Source of the DNA: Proteobacteria bacterium ST_bin11
GTDB lineage: Bacteria; Pseudomonadota; Gammaproteobacteria; Methylococcales; Methylomonadaceae
Assembly: GCA_002083615.1 (NCBI GenBank)
Contig: MSXO01000016.1
Span: forward strand, 1-39,986
Length of the DNA stretch: 39,986 nt
Direction of reading: 5' to 3'
The position numbers and the translations under genes are program-made. Of this stretch, positions 1-5,626 are shown in pieces. A model generated the notes under the pieces. The model did no database searches. It worked only from the letters and a program-made list of their open reading frames with translations, and was not told where the DNA came from. The stretch's first letter is position 1; the number at the start of each line of letters is the position of its first letter.

Positions 1-666
1 GGCTGCGCGATGATCGGCCAGTCCATCATCAATATCAAATCCGGTGGCCGCGGCCGTCTGTCTACGTTGATTGCTGGCACTTTTTTGTTAATCATGGTGG
101 TGTTTTTGGATAAGTGGATTTCGATGATCCCAATGGCCGCCCTGGTTGCAGTGATGATCATGGTGTCCATCGGTACCTTTAGCTGGCGTTCGATACTCAA
201 TTTAAAACAACATCCGATGTCCACCAATATCGTCATGCTTGCCACCGTGGTCGTGGTGGTTTGGACACATAATCTGGCGATGGGCGTATTTGTCGGCGTA
301 TTGTTGGCCTCACTGTTCTTTGCCAACAAGATCAGCCATTTCATGTATGTGGACTCGAAATTGGAGGAAGCCAGCAACACTCGGACTTATAAAGTGGTTG
401 GTCAGATATTTTTCAACTCGGCGGACAAGTTTGTCAACAGCTTCGATTTCAAGGAAGCCGTGGACAAAGTGGTTATCGATTTGCAGCGCGCACATTTTTG
501 GGACATTACCTCGGTCAGCGCCTTGGATAAGGTGGTGATCAAGTTACGCCGCGAAGGTGCGGATGTGGAATTGATTGGCATGAACGAAGCCACCACGACC
601 ATCATCGACCGCTTTGCGATACACGATAACCCCGAAGAAATTGAAAAAGTTATGGGAGGCCATTAA
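1..666 (+). CDS. SulP-family anion transporter, C-terminal part (5' end outside window)
   Basis: The reading frame is open from the first base, so the gene begins upstream of the window. The visible protein has several hydrophobic membrane helices in its first 110 residues, including a stretch rich in Met, Val and Ile. A soluble domain of about 85 residues follows, with the look of a STAS domain (VVIDLQRAHFWDITSVSALD is the typical strand-loop-helix). This order of membrane helices then STAS is that of SulP-family transporters, which move sulfate, bicarbonate or similar anions across the inner membrane. The substrate cannot be told from this fragment. The stop codon overlaps the start of the next gene by one base (TAATG), so the two are probably translated together. 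Confidence 0.85.
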   Translation, partial: GCAMIGQSIINIKSGGRGRLSTLIAGTFLLIMVVFLDKWISMIPMAALVAVMIMVSIGTFSWRSILNLKQHPMSTNIVMLATVVVVVWTHNLAMGVFVGVLLASLFFANKISHFMYVDSKLEEASNTRTYKVVGQIFFNSADKFVNSFDFKEAVDKVVIDLQRAHFWDITSVSALDKVVIKLRREGADVELIGMNEATTTIIDRFAIHDNPEEIEKVMGGH

Positions 667-1532
667 TGAGCACCGCACAAAATCTAGTACTAGCCGGCAT
701 TGACGGCTCATCCTTAACCAACGCCGTCTGCGATTATGCCGCCTGGATCGCGCAAAAAGTGGATGCCCCATTAAAACTATTGCACACCATCGACCATCAT
801 CCGGAAGCAACCGACCATACCGATTTAACCGGCAATATCGGTATCGATAGCCGCGATCATTTAATGGATGAACTGACGCAACTGGAACAGCAACGCAGCA
901 AGTTACGGCTGCAACAAGGCAAGCAACTCCTGCAAGCCGCCAGGGAACGTGTCATGCAAGCCGGCGTTATCGACCCCATTACCAATCAACGCCACGGCAG
1001 TCTGGTTGAATCGCTGATCGAGCTGGAAAACGACTTGCGGGTCTTGGTGATAGGCGTACGCGGCAAGGTGCATGACAATCAGCCGGATAAAATCGGCGCC
1101 AAACTGGAATCCATCATCCGCTCGCTGCATAAACCGATTTTGGTGGTCAACACCGAATTCAAACAGCCCGAACGCATCATGCTGGCATACGATGGCAGCC
1201 AGGCCGCCGAGAAAGCTTTGGAGATGGTCGTCAACAGTCCACTGTATAAAGGCCTGACGTGCCATTTGGTATGCGTCAGCAAAGACGAAGGCAAAGGCCA
1301 ATTACTCGAAGTGGCCGCCAACAAGCTCAAGTTGGCGGGCGGTATTGAGGTTATCGCCAAAAAACTGATCGGCAAACCAGAACAAGTCCTATCCGAATAT
1401 CAAGATCAAAAAGGTATCGACATGATTGTGATGGGGGCTTTCGGCCATACCCGTGTGCGCGACTGGCTGCTGGGCAGTTTTACCGTAAAGATGTTGACGC
1501 ATAGTCACAAACCACTGTTGTTGCTGCGTTGA
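666..1532 (+). CDS. Tandem universal stress protein (UspA family)
   Basis: The 288-residue protein consists of two Usp domains in a row, roughly residues 1-150 and 155-288. The second domain ends with the nucleotide-binding pattern MGAFGHTRVRDWLLGSFTVK, a G-x2-G-x9-G-S/T motif typical of ATP-binding Usp proteins. The first domain has a weaker counterpart (IGVRG...IGAKLES). It is a cytoplasmic protein expected to respond to stress or energy state. It overlaps the SulP gene by one base, a common pairing in proteobacteria that suggests the Usp senses or modulates the transporter. The coding sequence ends 29 bp before the inverted repeat of the Tn3-like transposon. Confidence 0.88.
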   Translation: MSTAQNLVLAGIDGSSLTNAVCDYAAWIAQKVDAPLKLLHTIDHHPEATDHTDLTGNIGIDSRDHLMDELTQLEQQRSKLRLQQGKQLLQAARERVMQAGVIDPITNQRHGSLVESLIELENDLRVLVIGVRGKVHDNQPDKIGAKLESIIRSLHKPILVVNTEFKQPERIMLAYDGSQAAEKALEMVVNSPLYKGLTCHLVCVSKDEGKGQLLEVAANKLKLAGGIEVIAKKLIGKPEQVLSEYQDQKGIDMIVMGAFGHTRVRDWLLGSFTVKMLTHSHKPLLLLR

Positions 1533-1561
1533 TAGATACGATTGAAATTTTGCTTGATATA

Positions 1562-1599
1562 GGGGTTGTAAGCCGGAACCGCCGAAAATTCCGTCATCC
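1562..1599 (+). repeat. Tn3-family terminal inverted repeat (tnpA-distal-to-window left end)
   Basis: About 38 bp starting GGGGTTGTAAGCCGGAACCG and containing CCGAAAATTCCG. The GGGG start, the length and the position just beyond the tnpA stop codon fit a Tn3-family end. The partner repeat would lie past base 39986, so the match between ends cannot be checked here. Confidence 0.6.
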
Positions 1600-2889
1600 C
1601 AATTATAACCCCGCCACAAGGGAATCCAAGTCTATGAGTTTTCCGTCGCCTTGGAAGGTATAGTGCCCATTCAATAAGATGTGCCGCCAAGCCGTAGGCG
1701 ACATCTGTGTAATTAACGCTAATGCCTTAGCATTCCCATTCGCTTCGAATTTAGTCAATAGCTTCGATAATATCGCCGAGTTGTAGTAAATGATCGCATT
1801 GGCAATCAGCCGTGCACACTGGTTACTGATCTCGAGTTCTATGTCGGTGCGTCCGGTCAATTCCTTCTTTCCGCCAACTTTTGAGATGGCTGCGCGTAGC
1901 TGGTGATAGGATTCAATGCGGTTTTGTGAGCGATGAACATTGCGCTCCAGTTGCGGATCGCGCAAATAGCGTAAGGTGTAAATGCTGCGTATTAGTTTAT
2001 CGAAGTCAAAGATCGCACGGCGTGTCGGATTCGGCGCGGTATAGGTGCATAACTTGCGGATCAACGTCCCTTGCGTTATTTCTTTCCGGCCAAGCGTAGC
2101 GACAATCTGATCGAAGTTCGGTTTTTACTTGGCAATGGCCTCAATATCGATCTGGCCGGCCGGTTTGATTAGAAAATCATCGTACAACGCCGGATCATCG
2201 GCGCAATAAAGTTCTTGCAATTGGTCATTCAAGTCGGTAAATCACGGCTCAAACCGCAAGCCGAACCAATGCAAAATAGCAAAGTTTGCCTTGTTTACGC
2301 TGTGTATGTCGCCAGTGATGGCGGTGGGCATAACATCGGACGTGTTGCGATACCAGATATCGAAAACATGGTGAGCTTCGTATTCATGCGCACCGATTAG
2401 GTAGCCGTTTAGCGGTATGTGGTTGCACAACAGCGTATAGGCCACTATGCCTTTGCCGCGGCCGAAGTATTTCCGCGAATGACGGGCCTTTACGGTTGGC
2501 CGCTCCACACCCAGTTTTTGACCATCGACGGCGGCGTACAGCGTTTCCAAATCGAACGAGTAATAAGGGAAGATCGGAAGTTCCGCGATAGCATTGCTGA
2601 TGCGGTCATTGGCGGCTTGCAGGGAAGCTTGCCGAAGGTACTGCTGGTAGCTCGTTTCCAGAACGTGATAAGGAATATCGCTGGTACGCGCCATCACCAG
2701 ATTGCCGTGATTCATTGCCTGAGCGATGATGACCGCCATCAGGCGTCGCTGTCGGCGACCTTCTTCGCATAGCGCGGTTGCAAGGGCTTCAGCGCAGACA
2801 AAAACTGGGTTTGGCTGTTGACGAAACGGAACACATCGGCGATATCGCAAAATGGCAATTTTTCATAGAATGCCCGTTCGGATACCTTC

Positions 2890-3169
2890 TGTCGCTGAAA
2901 ATCTTGGAAACGGAGCGCCAGCGAAGTGAAGATTTTTAGTCCCCGATAGCCGTAGCGCCGGGCGGGTTTTCGCAGCGAAGCGGAGAAAACCTGCAAGGCA
3001 TCGCGACACGGCGTTAAGTCATGCGAGAGCCGATGTTTCGACCCCTTGTTGGGTCGGAACGAGGTGACGCGGACGAATCGGGGCGCCGCAGGCATAAGCG
3101 GTCGCGTGATTTTTGCCGATTTTTTCCTGCTGGGAAGCTCGAAAAAATCTTTCGGCAAAAATAGCGACT
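2890..3169. mobile_element. 280-bp insert in tnpA, possible MITE-like element
   Basis: Transposase-encoding sequence is interrupted between the codons for KADNR and VSERAFYEKL. The boundaries carry TGTCGCT (2890-2896) and, inverted, AGCGACT (3163-3169), a partial terminal inverted repeat sharing GTCGCT. The insert has internal inverted repeats, for example GGTTTTC...GAAAACC near 2966-2993 and GACCC...GGGTC near 3040-3055. It has no credible protein of its own. A clear target duplication is not visible. A small non-autonomous element is the likeliest reading; a structured RNA fragment is also possible. Confidence 0.5.
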
Positions 3170-3293
3170 CCCCGGTTATCGGCCTTTGGCTTACGCCAAG
3201 CCAGTTTCTGACTATTTTTATCGTATTCCAGGTGCGTCAATTTACCTTGTTTTAGTTCGCGGTTGAATGCTATCCATTGCTCTCGCAATTCGG

Positions 3294-3830
3294 TCACAAG
3301 TGCATCAAGCTGGATGTTGATCGGCTTGCGCAAGAACGGGATGTCCATCTGTGCGAGTATATCGGCCTTGTGTGATTAAGCGGAATATATGGCGGGAAGT
3401 GGGATTTGGCGGGATTTGGCTGGAAGTCGCGGGATTGTTGGGTTTGCGGGGATTTTTGTGCTTGTTTTAGTTTGCGGGTTATTTGGCGCAATTTAGGGAG
3501 GATGCGCGAAATTTTGCGAAATATTTGGCGGGTTATTTTTCCGCCTATTTGCTTGAAATGGCGCCATATCGACAATGGAGAGGCGCTGCCGGTTATACCT
3601 ATATATATGAACGGGCCGAAAGTGAGGGTGGCGGCTGGATGGTGGACTAGATTGTAATTGATGGTAATGGTGTTGCCTACACCATAGCCTAAATCAACGT
3701 TGTCGCCGCTTATAGTGATGTTAATACCGCCGGTTAGCTGTTCCGGTGTGGGCTTGGCGGCTGCTTGCTCCAAGTGGTCCTTTAGTTTGTCCTTAATGTC
3801 CTGTTGCTTAGCGTCCTGACAATCAGCCAT
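3294..3830 (-). CDS. Small protein downstream of repressor, frame runs out through the left end
   Basis: I do not recognise the family. The start has a good ribosome site (CGGAG, 8 bases before ATG). Residues 1-65 look like a genuine protein: an acidic and basic helical start, then GGINITISGDNVDLGYGVGN, a Gly/Asn-rich beta stretch. Residues 85-150 are rich in Lys, Arg and Gln and are translated from the left-end repeats. Codon 153 is the last inside the prophage, and the final 25 residues come from the host tnpA sequence, so the C-terminus depends on where the phage inserts. It lies downstream of the repressor on the same strand and may be cotranscribed. The functional part is probably only the N-terminal half. 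Confidence 0.5.
   Translation of the reverse strand: MADCQDAKQQDIKDKLKDHLEQAAAKPTPEQLTGGINITISGDNVDLGYGVGNTITINYNLVHHPAATLTFGPFIYIGITGSASPLSIWRHFKQIGGKITRQIFRKISRILPKLRQITRKLKQAQKSPQTQQSRDFQPNPAKSHFPPYIPLNHTRPIYSHRWTSRSCASRSTSSLMHL
3367..3371. repeat. Target-site duplication, left copy (CTTGT)
   Basis: Five bases identical to 37676-37680. Five-base duplications are the hallmark of MuA-type transposition. The ancestral site on the minus strand reads GAAGACAAGGCC, coding E-D-K-A in tnpA. Confidence 0.9.
3372..3560. promoter_or_regulatory. Prophage left end with candidate transposase-binding repeats
   Basis: The first 190 bp hold many copies of a short GC-box-plus-AT pattern. GGGATTTGGC occurs in tandem at 3401-3410 and 3411-3420, with GGCGGGAAG (3391), CGCGGGATTG (3430), GCGGGGATTTTTG (3446) and TTGGCGGGTTATTTTT (3525) nearby. 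MuA binds several spaced sites at the left end of Mu, and these are the natural candidates here. The inverted form AAATCCCGCC appears at the right end (3408-3417 matches 37611-37620). Part of this region is also read by the minus-strand frame of the gene starting at 3830. Confidence 0.6.
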
Positions 3831-3856
3831 GATGTAATCTCCGTGTATTGGTTGGT

Positions 3857-3890
3857 GCGGCGCACTTTAAGCGCTTGAAAGCCGCGCCGC
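3857..3890. repeat. Hairpin with nested palindrome between repressor and downstream gene
   Basis: GCGGCGC (3857-3863) pairs with GCGCCGC (3884-3890), and the loop holds the near-palindrome CTTTAAGCGCTTGAAAG. No T-run follows on either strand, so it is not a typical terminator. It could be an mRNA-stability or attenuation structure in the repressor transcript, or a protein-binding dyad. Confidence 0.4.
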
Positions 3891-3909
3891 TATTGGACTT
3901 TTCGCCAAT

Positions 3910-4617
3910 TTACGCCACCAACTTAAGAAACCTATCCACCATGGCCGGGGCGCTCACGTCGTCTTCGAGCTTGCAATACTCGTACATCAACTGAATCACA
4001 GCCGCCTTGCGGGCTGGGGTTAATTCCAAATTGCGCTTATCAAGCTCGGATTCCAACGACTCAATCAAATCCTGCAACAGCTTGTAATCCACTGGTGAGG
4101 TGGGGATTGGGGCCGATTTGGCCTCTATTTGCCGAATAAACTCCGCCAACTCCTTAACCGCCAGGCGAATGACTGGCGTGTAGTCCTGATCCATCGCCAT
4201 CAACGAACGAAAGTTCATGCGTGTCAGTTGTGGCAGCTGCAAGCCTTCCTTTTGCTCAATAGCTTGTAGATCGGCCTCGATCTGCCGGGATTTGGCGGTT
4301 TGCTCCTCTTGATGGGCTTGGATGCGCCGCTTGGCTTCTTTATCCCCCGAAAATGCCAGTGCAAAGTCGATGCCAGCTTGCAGCTCTGGCGCCAGCTGCT
4401 GGGCGTCTTTCAGTAACATGGGGCCTTCACCTGTCATTAGCCAGTTGGCGTTGATTCCTACCTCAATCAGTTTTTGCAAAGACTCTGAACCTGGAGGGCT
4501 GACATCAAGCTCGTAATTTTGGTACGTCCTAAACGATATACCAGTTATGGTACTTGCGTCTTTTTGCTGTAATTTTTTTACGGCTCTCCATTCCTTTAAT
4601 CTTGCCCCGATAGTCAT
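3910..4617 (-). CDS. Phage repressor, helix-turn-helix (c-like)
   Basis: A 235-residue protein with an N-terminal XRE-type helix-turn-helix at about residues 10-40 (LQQKDASTITGISFRTYQNY), followed by NWLMTGEGPM, which commonly closes this domain in phage repressors. The rest is a helical, charged segment (about residues 75-235) with no Ser/Lys LexA-type peptidase signature, so it is probably not inactivated by RecA-driven self-cleavage. It is transcribed leftward, away from ner and A, as in Mu. Its start codon overlaps the first half-site of the operator array at 4617-4680, which implies autoregulation. Its expected role is to hold lysogeny by shutting the early promoter at 4771-4799. Confidence 0.85.
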   Translation of the reverse strand: MTIGARLKEWRAVKKLQQKDASTITGISFRTYQNYELDVSPPGSESLQKLIEVGINANWLMTGEGPMLLKDAQQLAPELQAGIDFALAFSGDKEAKRRIQAHQEEQTAKSRQIEADLQAIEQKEGLQLPQLTRMNFRSLMAMDQDYTPVIRLAVKELAEFIRQIEAKSAPIPTSPVDYKLLQDLIESLESELDKRNLELTPARKAAVIQLMYEYCKLEDDVSAPAMVDRFLKLVA

Positions 4618-4680
4618 GAGCGCAATCGCGCGCCCATTGCGCTCATTCTGCTAATTCTATTGCGCTCACATGAGCGCAAT
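4617..4680. promoter_or_regulatory. Operator array, four TGAGCGCAAT half-sites
   Basis: TGAGCGCAAT occurs at 4617-4626 and 4671-4680, and its complement ATTGCGCTCA at 4636-4645 and 4659-4668. The first pair is convergent with 9 bp between, and the second pair is separated by only CA, giving a 22-bp near-continuous dyad. A one-mismatch half-site (ATTGTGCTCA) lies at 4738-4747, closer to the early promoter. Position between the divergent repressor and ner genes makes these the likely repressor (or Ner) operators. Confidence 0.75.
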
Positions 4681-4770
4681 GCAAGTGATTGATATACAAA
4701 TATTTTCATATAAATACCATAAGTTGCGGCATTCCCGATTGTGCTCACGAAAAGTATTGTGTTTTTCGCT

Positions 4771-4799
4771 TTGACATACGGTAAATTTTGGTGTTTAAT
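4771..4799 (+). promoter_or_regulatory. Early rightward promoter (Pe-like)
   Basis: TTGACA at 4771-4776, a 17-bp spacer, and TTTAAT at 4794-4799 (one mismatch to TATAAT). It lies 37 bp before the ner start codon and just downstream of the operator array, as expected for the repressor-controlled early promoter that drives A and B. Confidence 0.75.
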
Positions 4800-4836
4800 T
4801 TGTCTCGCCTTATTCATTAACGAGAGATTACAAATC

Positions 4837-5193
4837 ATGAACACAAAAACCCTAAAAAAAGCCAATACTGGCGCGGATGATTCCGCCAAGGATTGGCACC
4901 CTTCATTTGTCGTGGCCGCCTTACATGAGGCTGGCTGGACACTGTCTTCTTTAGCCGAGCAGCACGGTTTGACCGGCCCCGGCACATTATCAAAAGCCTT
5001 AAGATCAAGCTTTCCTATCGCGGAAAAACGGATTGCCGACGCCCTTGGCTTGCACCCCAAGGACATCTGGCCCAGTCGTTACGAAAAAGATGGTACGCGC
5101 AAACTGGTGGGTTTCCACGCCATACAGTCTACACGCCGCCGCAATAGCGTCAATGCCAAACTGGCAAAAATGAATAGCCATGAAAGCGCGTGA
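4837..5193 (+). CDS. ner: Ner-like DNA-binding regulator (Nlp family)
   Basis: A 118-residue protein. Residues 18-80 match the Ner/Nlp fold: KDWHPSFVVAALHEAGWTLS, then a helix-turn-helix, ending in the characteristic HPKDIWPSRY. In Mu, Ner damps transcription from the early and repressor promoters during lytic growth. I chose the ATG at 4837 because GAGAGATTA precedes it and the homology starts shortly after; the frame is open further upstream but that part overlaps the promoter. It is longer than Mu Ner (75 residues), with a basic, Asn-rich C-terminal tail. The end overlaps the next gene by 14 bp. Confidence 0.88.
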   Translation: MNTKTLKKANTGADDSAKDWHPSFVVAALHEAGWTLSSLAEQHGLTGPGTLSKALRSSFPIAEKRIADALGLHPKDIWPSRYEKDGTRKLVGFHAIQSTRRRNSVNAKLAKMNSHESA

Positions 5194-5626
5194 TGCATTG
5201 ACCGTCGATCTGTTTGACGGCTTTTTTGCCGTGCCGGTGGAACGTGGCAACAAACCCGGATCGTTAGATATTGGCATGGAATTTAGGCACCTGATTAGCG
5301 AGCAAATCAAGGCTTGCCCAAAATCCAGGCACCAAATAGCGGCGCGGATGAGCGAGCTGGTGGGACATGAAATTACCAAGCATCAATTGGATAGCTGGAC
5401 AGCGGAAAGTCGCGAAGGCTGGCGGTTTCCGGCTGAGTATTTGCCGGCGCTGGAAATGGCTCTGGACACGCATGAAGTCTTAGCGTTTTTAGCGGATTTG
5501 CGCGGGGCAAAACTCAGCGTGGGCCGGGAGGCCTTGGAAGCGCAACTGGGCAAGCTGGAAAGCATGAAAGACCAATTGCGCAAGCAGGAACAGGTTTTGA
5601 AAAAGCTGTTAGGTGAACGGGAATGA
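5180..5626 (+). CDS. Early-operon protein of unknown function, between Ner and transposase
   Basis: A 148-residue protein that I cannot name. Residues 30-100 are mostly helical and contain a helix-turn-helix-like stretch (EITKHQLDSWTAESREGWRF), where a short recognition helix is followed by an aromatic loop. Residues 110-148 form a predicted coiled coil rich in Leu, Glu and Lys. The start overlaps ner and the stop overlaps the A start codon by 4 bp, so it belongs to the transposition operon. A role as an accessory DNA-binding or early-control protein is an inference from this position. Confidence 0.75.
   Translation: MKARDALTVDLFDGFFAVPVERGNKPGSLDIGMEFRHLISEQIKACPKSRHQIAARMSELVGHEITKHQLDSWTAESREGWRFPAEYLPALEMALDTHEVLAFLADLRGAKLSVGREALEAQLGKLESMKDQLRKQEQVLKKLLGERE

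Larger units (their letters stand above)
1603..3371 (-). pseudogene. tnpA: Tn3-family transposase, C-terminal part, disrupted
   Basis: This is the downstream portion of tnpA, in pieces over several frames. Reading from 3371 down, the frame gives KADILAQMDIPFLRKPINIQ and continues to WRKPKADNR near 3170. An unrelated 280-bp insert then interrupts it (2890-3169). Transposase sequence resumes at ERAFYEKLPFCDIADVFRFV, shifts frame near 2750 and runs on through DGQKLGVERPTVKAR and TAITGDIHSVNKANF. It hits a TGA near 2242 in place of the Arg codon expected after RFEP, and a TAA near 2120. The last part (IRKLCTYTAPNPTRRAIFDF to the stop at 1603) includes the conserved NRIESYHQLR segment of the Tn3 catalytic domain. 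It cannot make an active transposase. The N-terminal half is at 37676-39214. Confidence 0.93.

Noticed and set aside
903..1301. Long antisense frames inside the Usp gene and similar ones in the tape measure and large terminase genes
   Set aside because: They are shadow frames of strongly coding genes with no start signals or protein-like pattern.
3368..3373. A 6-bp target duplication including the next G at the left end
   Set aside because: The base after CTTGT is G on the left and C on the right, so only five bases are duplicated.
3860..3890. Terminator for the repressor gene
   Set aside because: The hairpin is strong but there is no T-run on either strand and a coding gene with a good ribosome site follows on the same strand.
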